DNA of 64,000 bases from Paracidovorax avenae ATCC 19860 (GTDB taxonomy: Bacteria > Pseudomonadota > Gammaproteobacteria > Burkholderiales > Burkholderiaceae_C): assembly GCF_000176855.2 (NCBI RefSeq), contig NC_015138.1, positions 4,588,001 to 4,652,000 on the forward strand, written 5' to 3'. The translations under genes were made by a program, and so were the position numbers. The notes under the pieces were generated by a model that was given only the letters and a program-made list of their open reading frames with translations, was not told where the DNA came from and made no database searches. Shown here piece after piece: positions 48,201-56,603 of the stretch. The number at the start of each line of letters is the position of its first letter. Position 1 is the stretch's first letter.

Positions 48201-50303
48201 GCGGTGCTGCGGCGCAGCCTGAACTACCTGCACTACGGCTCGGGGCACCTGCACCAGATCAACCTGGGGCTGGCCGAGGAATGGGCGCAGGAGGCATCGC
48301 CGGAAGCACTGCAGGAGTCGCTGCCGGGTGAAACGCTGCAGGCCAGCGTGCTGGGCGGGGGCCCGGACGGCGTGCTGCCCGAACCGGTGCGCGAGGTGCA
48401 CCGGCTCATCGCCGACATCGAGCGCGACGCGCTGCACCGGGAGGTGCTGCGCACGCAGGGCACGCTGTCCACGCGCTACGCACTGGATGCGCTGGGACGG
48501 CGCACGGGCAGCTGGACGCGCTCGGGGCTGGGGCTGCAGGACGCGGCGGGCGAGGACTGGCGCGGGGCGTGGCAGCAGCAGGTGGAGGCGCTCGCCCAGC
48601 GCGGCCCCTCGGCGGCCGTGGGGCTGCTCAAGCAGTACCGCTACGACGCGGTGGGCGAGCTGCGCGAGAGCGTGCACAGCCACAAGGGGCGCACAAGCTG
48701 GCGCTATGACGCCACGGGGCGGGTGGAGCAGGCGCTGCGCGCAGGCCCCGGGGCGCAGCCGGGCGCGGGCGTGCAGGGCCGCTCGGAAGAGGTGTTCCGC
48801 TACGACCCGGCGGGCAACCTGCTGGATGCGAGCCTCGCGTCGCGCATGGCGGCCAACGATGGAGGCCCTGGAGGCTCCGGCACGGGCTCCACGGGCTACC
48901 TGCGCGACAACCTGGTGCGGGTGTATGAGGACAAGCGCTTCGCCTACGACGGCTTCGCGCGGCTGCGCGAGAAGCGCATCGGGCGGCACACGGTGCAGCG
49001 CTTCGAGTGGGACGATGAAGACCAGTTGGTAGCGGTGGAGACCACGCGCCACCCGGGCACGGCCCAGGCCACGCGCCAGCGGGTGGAGTTCCGCTACGAC
49101 GCGCTGGGCCGGCGCATCGCCAAGCAGGATGCGTTCGGGCGCACGGAGTTCATCTGGGAGGGCATGCGGCTGATCGAGGAGCGGCGCGGCTCGAAGGTGG
49201 TGAGCTACGTGTACGAGCCGGGCAGTTACGTGCCGCTGGCGCGCATCGATGCGGATGGGCAGCGGCTGGAGGGCAGCGGGCACGGCGGGCTGGTGGGCAG
49301 CGCAGGAGCGGATGCTGCAGGCCCGGCAGGCACCCAAGGCCCTCCAGGCAGCCAAAGCAGCCGCTACGCCGCGCTGAACCCGATGGCCGCGCCCGGCAGC
49401 AGCGCGGCAGCGCATGCCGCTTCCGCTTCAGCCCAAGGACCGGCACACGCCCATGCCCAAGCCCAGACTCCGTCCGAATCCCGCCTGCGTGCCAGCGCCC
49501 AGGTGAGCTACTTCCACAACGACCCCTCGGGCCTGCCGGAAGAGGTGACGGACGAAGCCGGCGAGGTGCGCTGGCGCGCGAGCTGGCGCACCTGGGGCAG
49601 CGCGCTGGAGGAGCGCTGGGAGGCCGTGCGCATCGACGGCAGCGCCATTCCTGCGGTGCAGCAGCGGCACCGGGACGAGGACACGCTGGAGCAGAACCTG
49701 CGCCTGCAGGGCCAGTACCTGGACCGCGAGACGGGGCTGCACTACAACACCTTCCGGTACTACGACCCGGATATGGGGCGGTTCATCAGTCCGGATCCGA
49801 TCGGGCTGGCGGGTGGGCTCAATCTGCAACGGTATGCGATCAATCCCCTGGCCTGGATTGACCCATGGGGTTTGTGTGGCGAGAAAATCAAAAACAAATT
49901 CCCCAATGAAGGGCCGCCAGCAGATGGAAAAATCCTTGGAACAGCCGTTTCCAATAAGGGACTGGTCACCATTCCCGGAAAGGGACCGCTGCGTGGAACT
50001 TTCGACTTCGTTGTCACACAAGACAATCAACTCATTCTTGGGAAACGCCATGTGACTCTTTCCGGCGGGGCAGATGTCCAAGCTGCTGGCAGCATGCGTT
50101 TGAAGGGCGGAAAAATTCTGGAAATTGATAATCTCTCTGGACATTACCAGCCAACGCCAGCACAGGCGGCAGGCTTTCCTTCAGCCATCAACAATGCAGG
50201 ATTCAGCACCAAGGGCGCGACACTGCAGCCCTACTCCATTTCTCCGACGCCTTCGGGCAATCATGTCCTGCCTCCCAGGCCGCTGCCACCAACAATGCTC
50301 TAA
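45228..50303 (+). CDS. rhs: Rhs-family type VI secretion effector with prePAAR, PAAR-like domain and C-terminal toxin tip
   Basis: The product is 1691 residues. The N-terminus has a prePAAR motif (AARQADEIGH, residues 6-15), a first membrane region (about 35-80), a PAAR-like domain (about 95-180) and a second membrane region (about 190-230): a class II prePAAR effector layout. A DUF6531-like segment follows, then dozens of YD/RHS repeats (about 360-1440). The Rhs core closes with GLHYNTFRYYDPDMGRFISP and NPLAWIDPWGL (residues 1540-1549), the usual autocleavage border. The remaining 142 residues are the toxin, from AT-richer DNA, with GTFDFVVTQDNQLILGKRHV and IDNLSGHYQPTPAQAAGF. These recall the polymorphic-toxin type 43 family, though I cannot confirm it. 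Ribosome site GGAGA precedes the ATG. No Eag chaperone gene is adjacent. Candidate immunity genes follow. Confidence 0.93.
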   Translation: MGGMAAARQADEIGHVSVWARLARVGLRLASGMVETLLVAGVVALAAGVSVATMGCGAILACGLLAGFIGGATGWSDYKEKKIQEMTEDIGELDITGTLGIRGAATVRINGRAAMRAVADAAVCRDHGQPNPNFIAEGSDSVFIETYPAARKGDKMMCAAQIASGSDDVLVGGNKTAYLEIADDRAWWETALEIGVGLAMGRGNFLGKVGCLALGAVVGMAGDALGRGFRALIGYPVHPATGGKVLDGSQDTDFVLPGPLGIAWRRFYSSHDHREGSLHGAGWSVPYEIELHVERPAAGAPPSRITYVNPQGRHIGLPDVEPGTALFNVGEGFTLGCTAGGHYEVGELDHVAYQFGPAPQEAGTHVLKLLRIRDRFGHWVGLRYDGERRLAGIADHLGRLLRLDYEPGSRRVVAIHLVQAAPGEQLGLLATYRYDAGGQLTQVQDRTRATVRRFAYAEGLMVRQEDAAGFACHYAWEDAAQASGPERQDGARGPDGRPLRDRRVVRHWTEDGENYAIAYGFDGGFDSGPASEAGGWTSATDQLGREERWQWDRWHNLTAYTNALGATWRLVWNERRELLSCTRPSGASTTFQYDDNGMQTGVVDPLGRLTRTLWDSRWFEPLRTTGPDGATWRYEYDRQGLLVQETAPDGGVTRYAYDAQGQVVQIEDALGGARTLQWNERGLLARYTDCSGRTTRYGWDGWGQLQSVTDALGQQTQGVVDARGLLRSLRLPDGSSQGFEYDAGGRLVEHTDALSRGTRYGYNARGQLLWRRDAQGREIGAAHDGAHRLSALATENGGVYRFRYDDADRLVEEERLDGTRVGLEYDADGHVVAVVHHPARGDDVFHELETQAQDGTLREGPAARNAQVPRRTELQRDALGRLVQKRVGASVLRYRYDAGGRLVEASRWRRQAGEQAETPAGAEAETDNAPLELQHTTRFEYDALGRIVAEHAQDAASGQVHTLRHEHDALGNRTRTQLPAVGAGRSGQTGQAVLRRSLNYLHYGSGHLHQINLGLAEEWAQEASPEALQESLPGETLQASVLGGGPDGVLPEPVREVHRLIADIERDALHREVLRTQGTLSTRYALDALGRRTGSWTRSGLGLQDAAGEDWRGAWQQQVEALAQRGPSAAVGLLKQYRYDAVGELRESVHSHKGRTSWRYDATGRVEQALRAGPGAQPGAGVQGRSEEVFRYDPAGNLLDASLASRMAANDGGPGGSGTGSTGYLRDNLVRVYEDKRFAYDGFARLREKRIGRHTVQRFEWDDEDQLVAVETTRHPGTAQATRQRVEFRYDALGRRIAKQDAFGRTEFIWEGMRLIEERRGSKVVSYVYEPGSYVPLARIDADGQRLEGSGHGGLVGSAGADAAGPAGTQGPPGSQSSRYAALNPMAAPGSSAAAHAASASAQGPAHAHAQAQTPSESRLRASAQVSYFHNDPSGLPEEVTDEAGEVRWRASWRTWGSALEERWEAVRIDGSAIPAVQQRHRDEDTLEQNLRLQGQYLDRETGLHYNTFRYYDPDMGRFISPDPIGLAGGLNLQRYAINPLAWIDPWGLCGEKIKNKFPNEGPPADGKILGTAVSNKGLVTIPGKGPLRGTFDFVVTQDNQLILGKRHVTLSGGADVQAAGSMRLKGGKILEIDNLSGHYQPTPAQAAGFPSAINNAGFSTKGATLQPYSISPTPSGNHVLPPRPLPPTML

Positions 50304-50306
50304 ATC

Positions 50307-50840
50307 GTGCAAGAAGAAATAACACCACTCGCGGAGTTAATAAGCAAAACGTACTGGGACGAAGCGCGTTCCGGGATAGAATTTTTTGCTCAATTCAGAA
50401 GTGAACTGGAGCGCGTCTCTTTTGTTAACTTCAGCTTATTCATACTTGCGAATTATCACGATTCTTTTTGCTGCGACTTTTTTCTCTCAACTCCATTCTT
50501 ATGGTCGCAAAAAGACCCTTCAATATGGATTGAAATAATAGAGAAAAACAAACCAAGGCCAGCATTACCAAAAATCAAGGATGCCAGCGGAAAAAATTCG
50601 GATATTGTTTTTTTGCAAAAATATGTCGAGGTGGACGCCATCCGCTATCTGATTAGCGCACCCAACGTAACTGAAACCGACAAAAAAAACATATCCGAAT
50701 ATTTTCAATATTTCTGGTACACCCTCAGAAGCAACGATCATGATGCCTCTGATTTGGATGGAATTTACTTCGTCCACAAAAAAGTTCTGAACAACATAAA
50801 AAACACGCTAGTAAATGACTTTCACTTAAGCCCGGCTTAG
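50307..50840 (+). CDS. AT-rich hypothetical protein just after rhs, candidate cognate immunity protein
   Basis: The product is 177 residues from a GTG 3 bp after the rhs stop; the closeness implies co-translation. It is cytoplasmic, without signal or membrane segments, rich in Asn, Lys, Phe and Ile, and helical (FFAQFRSELERVSFVNFSLF, YFQYFWYTLRSNDHDASDLD). No family is recognised. Codon use is far more AT-rich than the surrounding genes. Its place directly behind the toxin tip is that of a dedicated antidote in Rhs systems. Immunity is inferred from position only. Confidence 0.65.
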   Translation: MQEEITPLAELISKTYWDEARSGIEFFAQFRSELERVSFVNFSLFILANYHDSFCCDFFLSTPFLWSQKDPSIWIEIIEKNKPRPALPKIKDASGKNSDIVFLQKYVEVDAIRYLISAPNVTETDKKNISEYFQYFWYTLRSNDHDASDLDGIYFVHKKVLNNIKNTLVNDFHLSPA

Positions 50841-50844
50841 AAAA

Positions 50845-51220
50845 ATGAATCAAAAAGCATCAAAACAACAAATAGAGAAGGGCCCGGATATAGAAACCGC
50901 AAAGCAGAACCTCAAGAACAATCAAAATGACGCATTAGAAGAAACTTTCTGCCACGAACTCTTTGAACTAGGCACCTTCAATGAGAAGCTGCTTCAGGAA
51001 CTAATACTAGACATGAAGCTTGTCGCGGCGAATTCACGAGATATTACTCAATCAAAATCAATGAAATGGATCATCTTGAATACCATGAGGTGCTTCACTT
51101 CACATTTCAACAAAAATGATCTATATAAAATAAAAAAATCTGAACGAAGAAATTTATTCAAGATGGAGCGATGAATATTTTGAGCACTTCAAGGAAATAT
51201 TATTTAATCTAGACCAATAA
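50845..51220 (+). pseudogene. AT-rich small gene broken by a frameshift in an A7 tract, candidate immunity gene
   Basis: As written, the frame gives 109 residues and stops at 51174. Removing one A from the A7 run at 51132-51138 restores a longer, protein-like reading that ends at 51220 (124 residues), with the tail NLNEEIYSRWSDEYFEHFKE in place of the basic, non-conserved-looking end. The common part (FCHELFELGTFNEKLLQELI, then MKWIILNTMRCFTSHFNKND) is helical and acidic, like many immunity proteins. It starts 4 bp after the previous gene. It may be a real frameshift, a slippage-controlled gene or a base-call error. Confidence 0.6.
51132..51138 (+). repeat. A7 homopolymer at the frameshift point
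   Basis: Seven A in a row within the coding sequence at 50845-51220. One base fewer joins two good reading frames. Such tracts slip easily during replication, transcription or sequencing. Confidence 0.75.
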
Positions 51221-51252
51221 TAGATTTTACCCCCCCAGACTGGCAGAGAGAT

Positions 51253-51582
51253 ATGACGGTCATGACCATGGACAGCCGAAACAGGCTCCTCGAATATACC
51301 AACAATATAGAAAGAGGCAAAATAATTCGCTGCTACACTCCCAATGAAGATCGTCTAGATCTCATGGTAATTGAGCCCAATCAAAAAGACGAGCAATGCT
51401 ATGCCTTGCTCAACCTGACAGGTTATAAAGCAGGTCTTATTTACGCTCTCCTACCGAAAGACTCCCAGCCATCAAACGAAGAGGGATACGCAATAGACAA
51501 AGACTGGTTGATATCCAACTGGAGTAAATGGGGGTATTTTGATTGCCCCATAGACAATGTCTACGTAATAGAAAAATTATAA
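51253..51582 (+). CDS. Imm45-like immunity protein
   Basis: The product is 109 residues. The C-terminal half, LLNLTGYKAGLIYALLPKDS then DKDWLISNWSKWGYFDCPID and VYVIEKL, has the layout I associate with the Imm45 family of polymorphic-toxin immunity proteins (Gly-Tyr-x-Ala-Gly strand, a WLI-x-NW helix and a final C-P-V/I-D). It is AT-rich like the preceding two genes and follows them by 32 bp from the repaired frame. It may be the antidote of the present toxin or an orphan kept against rival Rhs tips. The family assignment is from memory of the pattern, not from a search. Confidence 0.65.
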   Translation: MTVMTMDSRNRLLEYTNNIERGKIIRCYTPNEDRLDLMVIEPNQKDEQCYALLNLTGYKAGLIYALLPKDSQPSNEEGYAIDKDWLISNWSKWGYFDCPIDNVYVIEKL

Positions 51583-51600
51583 TCCAGACACGCAGGGAAA

Positions 51601-51738
51601 TTGAAAACCTACGACCCGAAGCAAAGGCTCGGGCTCGAGGAATACTACATCCCCGGCAATGACTCATTCATCAGGATCATTGCATCGCCATACCACGTAC
51701 AAATTGACGGAAGTCAGCGCCATCCAGCCTCCTCTTGA
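51601..51738 (+). pseudogene. short ORF, possible remnant of another toxin-immunity gene
   Basis: A 45-codon frame from a TTG (LKTYDPKQRLGLEEYYIPGN, then FIRIIASPYHVQIDG) ends at 51738. Composition changes within it from AT-rich to GC-rich, and it has no clear ribosome site. It reads like the tail of a displaced gene and marks the right edge of the AT-rich island. It may be meaningless. Confidence 0.3.
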
Positions 51739-51756
51739 AGGCCGAACCATTCCACA

Positions 51757-52422
51757 TCACGCCCCCGGCGGCGTCCCACTCCGCGCTGCCTGCATCCCCG
51801 CCAGAAATGCCCGGAACTGCCGGGCCTGGCGCTTGAGCTGGTAGTCCATCTCGGCCAGCCGGTGCACCACCTTCTGCGCCATGCGTGACTGCAGGCCCGC
51901 GGGGGCAATCTCGAGGTAGGCCTCCGATTCCGAACCGTCGCGGCGCACGACGGCGCCGGCCTTGCGGGCGATGCGCAGCATGGCGGTGTTTTCGCTGAGC
52001 GCGTGGATGAACACCATGCGCACGTCCCGGTTGCGCGCATGCATGACGGCGCGCTCGAAGAGCCGGGCGCCGAAGCCGCGGCCCCGGGCCTGGGCGAGCA
52101 CGGAGACGCCGAACTCGGCGCAACTGCGGTGCTCGGCCGCGTCGCCGTAGGCCAGGTGGGCGACGGCAATGAGTTCGAGCCGGCGGTTGTAGATGCCGAA
52201 GACCTCGTCGCGCACGAAGTCGAGCTGCTGCACGTAGCGCAGCACCTGTTCATCCGACGCGGCATAGCCGAAGCGCAGGTAGCGGTCGCCGGGCTCCAGG
52301 CGCAGCAGGTGGACGGCGATGCGACCGCGGTGCTCGGGGCCCAGCGAGCGGATGGGCACCACGACCGGCGCACCGCGCCGCGCGGGTCGCGGGGGGTGGG
52401 TGTCGGTGGCAGGCGCAGGCAT
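51757..52422 (-). CDS. GNAT-family N-acetyltransferase
   Basis: The product is 221 residues. The acetyl-CoA pyrophosphate loop is SVLAQARGRGFGARLFERAV (R-x-x-G-x-G/A) and the following strand-helix (VRMVFIHALSENTAMLRIAR) completes the fold. N-terminal part VVVPIRSLGPEHRGRIAVHL resembles single-domain GNATs that act on proteins or small amines. A 40-residue helical tail is extra. It is monocistronic, next to the Rhs island; no link is implied. Confidence 0.88.
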   Translation of the reverse strand: MPAPATDTHPPRPARRGAPVVVPIRSLGPEHRGRIAVHLLRLEPGDRYLRFGYAASDEQVLRYVQQLDFVRDEVFGIYNRRLELIAVAHLAYGDAAEHRSCAEFGVSVLAQARGRGFGARLFERAVMHARNRDVRMVFIHALSENTAMLRIARKAGAVVRRDGSESEAYLEIAPAGLQSRMAQKVVHRLAEMDYQLKRQARQFRAFLAGMQAARSGTPPGA

Positions 52423-52583
52423 GGCGCGAATTTTAGGGTTTTCCCCTAGCACATGGCATGCCGTGGCCTGGAAACCACGCAAACGCCGGCCTTGCGAGCT
52501 TCCAGGTACAGGACCGTTCCAGATGCCCTGCCTTCAATGTTTTTTTGCTACTTATTCAATAGCAAATACCTGTCGCCAATGTG

Positions 52584-53066
52584 TCAGACCGGCACCGCGG
52601 TCGTGCTCTTCACGCGGTCGAGCACGAAGCTGGTCTTGCAGTCCTGCACGCTGGGGTGCTTGAGCAGCGTGTCCATGATGAAGCGGCTGTAGTGGGCCAT
52701 GTCGGCCACGACCACACGCAGCAGGTAGTCCATCTCGCCGGTGAGCGCGGAGCATTCCACCACCTCGGGCCAGGTCTGGACGCTGGCACGGAACAGGTCC
52801 ATGGGATTGCGCTTGTGGCTTTCGGTGTGCTTTTCCAGCCGGACGTTGAGGTAAGCCGTGAGGCCCAGGCCCACGGCCTCCGGACGCACCAGGGCCACAT
52901 AGCGGTCGATCACGCCGGCATCTTCCAGGCGCTTGGCGCGGCGCAGCACCGCGCTGGGCGACAGGCCCACCTGCTCGCCGATGACGTCGTAGGTTTCGCG
53001 GCCGTTGTCCTGAAGGCAGCGCAGGATCGCCCGATCAAGCCGGTCCAGTGCGTGGGAAGCGCTCAT
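52584..53066 (-). CDS. Lrp/AsnC-family transcriptional regulator
   Basis: The product is 160 residues. The HTH is at the N-terminus (LDRLDRAILRCLQDNGRETY then VIGEQVGLSPSAVLRRAKRL) and the RAM ligand domain follows (LTAYLNVRLEKHTESHKRNP; VVECSALTGEMDYLLRVVVA). It is divergent from the lipase operon. The 164-bp gap contains a large palindrome (53170-53199). Members near hpd and phhA often respond to aromatic or branched amino acids; targets here are inferred. Confidence 0.92.
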   Translation of the reverse strand: MSASHALDRLDRAILRCLQDNGRETYDVIGEQVGLSPSAVLRRAKRLEDAGVIDRYVALVRPEAVGLGLTAYLNVRLEKHTESHKRNPMDLFRASVQTWPEVVECSALTGEMDYLLRVVVADMAHYSRFIMDTLLKHPSVQDCKTSFVLDRVKSTTAVPV

Positions 53067-53169
53067 GGCACAGGATTCTACGAAGCCCCGCGCGTGCAGG
53101 CACGGCCCGCCGGCATCTCCCCGGGTTTGTCCGGGTGGAACGCGGCCATGGGCGGCGAATAATGGAATC

Positions 53170-53199
53170 CACAAAAAAGAACGGTCGTTCTTTTTTGTG
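53170..53199. promoter_or_regulatory. 14-bp-arm palindrome upstream of the lipase gene
   Basis: CACAAAAAAGAACG (53170-53183), GT, CGTTCTTTTTTGTG (53186-53199): a perfect inverted repeat with only 2 bp between arms, 31 bp before the lipase ATG. The core AACG-GT-CGTT and flanking A/T tracts look like a dimeric repressor or Lrp site, not a terminator. Confidence 0.65.
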
Positions 53200-53230
53200 C
53201 GCATCACTACAACGACGGAGACAAGCAACT

Positions 53231-54187
53231 ATGAACGGAACCCTTCGCGGCCTCGGCCGCTTCAGGGCGCTGGCGGCGCGCGCCGCCCTCGCCTTATCCC
53301 TGGGCTGCGCATTCACTGCGCCGGCCGTCCATGCGCAAAGCGGCTACACGCAGACGCGCTACCCCATCGTGCTGGTGCACGGCCTGTTCGGGTTCGATTC
53401 GGCCCTGGGCGTGGATTACTTCTACGGCATCCCCGATGCGCTGCGCAGGGATGGCGCGCAGGTGTTCGTGGCCCAGGTGTCGGCCACCAACAGCACCGAG
53501 GTGCGCGGCGAGCAGTTGCTCGCCCAGGTCAAGCAGGTGCTGGCGGTCACGGGTGCGGCGAAGGTGAACCTGGTCGGGCATTCCCACGGCGGCCCGACCA
53601 TCCGTTACGTCGCCGGCGTGGCGCCACAGCTCGTGGCATCGGTCACGTCGATCGGCGGGGTGAACAAGGGCTCCCGCGTGGCGGATGTGGTGCGCGGCGT
53701 GGCGCCTCCGGGCTCGGTGTCCGAATCGGTGGCGAGCGCCGCGGCCGGTGCACTCGCGCAGGTGATCAGCGCAGCATCGGGCGGCTCCGGCCTGCCGCAG
53801 AAGCCGACGGCAGCGCTGGACTCGCTCACCACGGCCGGCGCGGCGGACTTCAACCGCCGCTTTCCGCAGGGGCTGGCCAGCGGTTGCGGGAACGGCGCCG
53901 ACGTGGTGAACGGCGTGCGCTACTACTCCTGGACGGGCACGCAGCCGGTCACGAACGTGCTCGACCCGAGCGATGCAGGCCTGGCCCTGCTGGCGCCGGT
54001 GCACGGCGAGGCGAACGACGGGCTGGTGTCCGCATGCTCCTCGCGGCTGGGCCGGCACCTGGGGGATTACCGCCAGAACCACCTGGATGAGATCAACCAG
54101 CTGGTGGGGCTGCGGGACCTGTTCTCTCCCGACCCGGTGACGCTCTACCGCCAGCACGCCAACCGGCTGAAGCAGCAGGGGCTCTGA
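53231..54187 (+). CDS. lip: secreted triacylglycerol lipase (family I.1/I.2)
   Basis: The product is 318 residues with a signal peptide ending VHAQS (about 36). The mature enzyme starts YTQTRYPIVLVHGLFGFDS, has the nucleophile elbow LVGHSHGGPTIRYVA, and the oxyanion HG. Two Cys (SGCGN and VSACSS) may pair, and the catalytic Asp and His lie in NDGLVSAC-DYRQNHLDEI region. This family needs a steric foldase and then leaves through the type II system. Both are supplied: the foldase gene is 3 bp downstream and the gsp operon is 35 kb upstream. It is divergent from the Lrp regulator. Confidence 0.93.
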   Translation: MNGTLRGLGRFRALAARAALALSLGCAFTAPAVHAQSGYTQTRYPIVLVHGLFGFDSALGVDYFYGIPDALRRDGAQVFVAQVSATNSTEVRGEQLLAQVKQVLAVTGAAKVNLVGHSHGGPTIRYVAGVAPQLVASVTSIGGVNKGSRVADVVRGVAPPGSVSESVASAAAGALAQVISAASGGSGLPQKPTAALDSLTTAGAADFNRRFPQGLASGCGNGADVVNGVRYYSWTGTQPVTNVLDPSDAGLALLAPVHGEANDGLVSACSSRLGRHLGDYRQNHLDEINQLVGLRDLFSPDPVTLYRQHANRLKQQGL

Positions 54188-54190
54188 CCG

Positions 54191-55189
54191 ATGGCGGCGG
54201 CACGCGGGCGGATGGCGGCCGCGCTGCTGGCGGCTGCGGCACTGGGCCTGGCCGGCTGGTGGACGCAGCGCGCCACGGCAGACGGTGCGGGCGAGGCTGT
54301 GGCGCGCCCTGCATCCGGCCTGGCGGCGGACGCCTCCGCATCCGCGCGCCGGCCGCCCGGCGGGCCCGATCCGCGGTTCCTGGCGCCGCGCTCCGCGGCC
54401 GAGCTGGAGGTGCTCCAGACCGATCCGCTGCTGGGCGCGGGCCTGCGCGACACGCTCGAAACCTTGCTGGAGGAAGCGCTGGACGCCGGGCCGACCACCG
54501 ACGCGGCCACGCTCAAGCGGCGGCTGGCGGGCCTGGTGGACCGCCATTTCCCGGAGGCGGTGCGTGAGCGTGCCCTGGCGCTGGCCGGCCGCTATGTGGA
54601 TTACCGCGCCGCGCTCGGCACGGTGGCGCCGCCCGCCGACCTGTCCGACCCGAAGGCGCTGCGGGCCTCCATGGAGGAGCGCGACCGGCTGCGCGAGCGT
54701 TTCTTCGAGCCTGGCGAAGCCACTGCACTGTTCGGGGGCGAAGCAGCGCTGGACCGCCACACGCTCGCGCGGCTGGAGATCCTGCAGGACACCAATCGCT
54801 CCCCGCAGGAGAAGGCCCGGGCGCTCCAGGACGCAGAGAACGCGCTGCCCGCCGAATTGCGCGCTGCGCGGCAGGCCTACGCCACCCCGCAGGCGGTGGC
54901 GGAGCAGACGGCCGCGCTGGATGCCCGCCAGGCCGACGACGCGACGCGCCATGCGGAGCGCAGCGCCCGTTACGGCGCGGCGGCTGCCGACGCCCTGGCA
55001 CGCCTGGATGGCGAGGAGCGGCAGTGGCAGCAGCGGCTGGACCAGTACCAGCAGGCCCGGGCCACGCAGGGCGACGGCCCGGCGCTGCAGAAGCTGCGCG
55101 AGCAGTTGTTCACGCCCGAGGAGCGGCTGCGCGTGGAAGGGGCCCTGGCGCTGCGTTCCACGCGCCCCGGCACAGCGGGCGGGGGCTGA
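54191..55189 (+). CDS. lifO: lipase-specific foldase (LifO/LipB)
   Basis: The product is 332 residues. An N-terminal anchor (MAAALLAAAALGLAGWW) is followed by a Pro/Ala linker and an extended helical domain with high Arg, Glu, Ala and Leu (about 70-310), as in the Lif fold that embraces lipase. The usual RxxFDY-FLSxxGE motif is not clear; the matching place reads LRDTLETLLEEA. The call rests on position (3 bp after the lipase stop), architecture and length (typical 280-350). It folds lipase in the periplasm. Confidence 0.85.
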   Translation: MAAARGRMAAALLAAAALGLAGWWTQRATADGAGEAVARPASGLAADASASARRPPGGPDPRFLAPRSAAELEVLQTDPLLGAGLRDTLETLLEEALDAGPTTDAATLKRRLAGLVDRHFPEAVRERALALAGRYVDYRAALGTVAPPADLSDPKALRASMEERDRLRERFFEPGEATALFGGEAALDRHTLARLEILQDTNRSPQEKARALQDAENALPAELRAARQAYATPQAVAEQTAALDARQADDATRHAERSARYGAAAADALARLDGEERQWQQRLDQYQQARATQGDGPALQKLREQLFTPEERLRVEGALALRSTRPGTAGGG

Positions 55190-55359
55190 GCGCCGGCTCC
55201 ATAGCCGGCAGGATCGGCCACAGGTTGCGCCCCACGCCGGCGCGGCGCAGTTTTCCTGCACGGGCCTGAGATCTCCGCGATGTTTACGCCAGAAACATGA
55301 GCTTGCGTGCGCCTACAGTAGCATGACGCAGATCAACGCGCCAACCCCGGAGACAACGC

Positions 55360-56496
<1,137 letters not shown>

Positions 56497-56603
56497 AAGA
56501 ACGCCTAAAACCTTCTGCAAGCCGATTGACGTAACCAACTGCATCGGCATGGCACCCGTCTCTATACTGCGCCCTCCCAATGAGCACGGAGAGAGAGACA
56601 CCC

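Noticed and set aside
45018..49415. A 1465-codon open frame on the minus strand
   Set aside because: It lies wholly antisense to rhs and is an artefact of GC-rich repeats; its translation is Arg/His/Pro/Ala-rich low complexity without any domain.
45600..49800. Repeated short segments that could suggest a CRISPR or satellite array
   Set aside because: They are degenerate in-frame YD/RHS protein repeats, not equal-length repeats with unique spacers.
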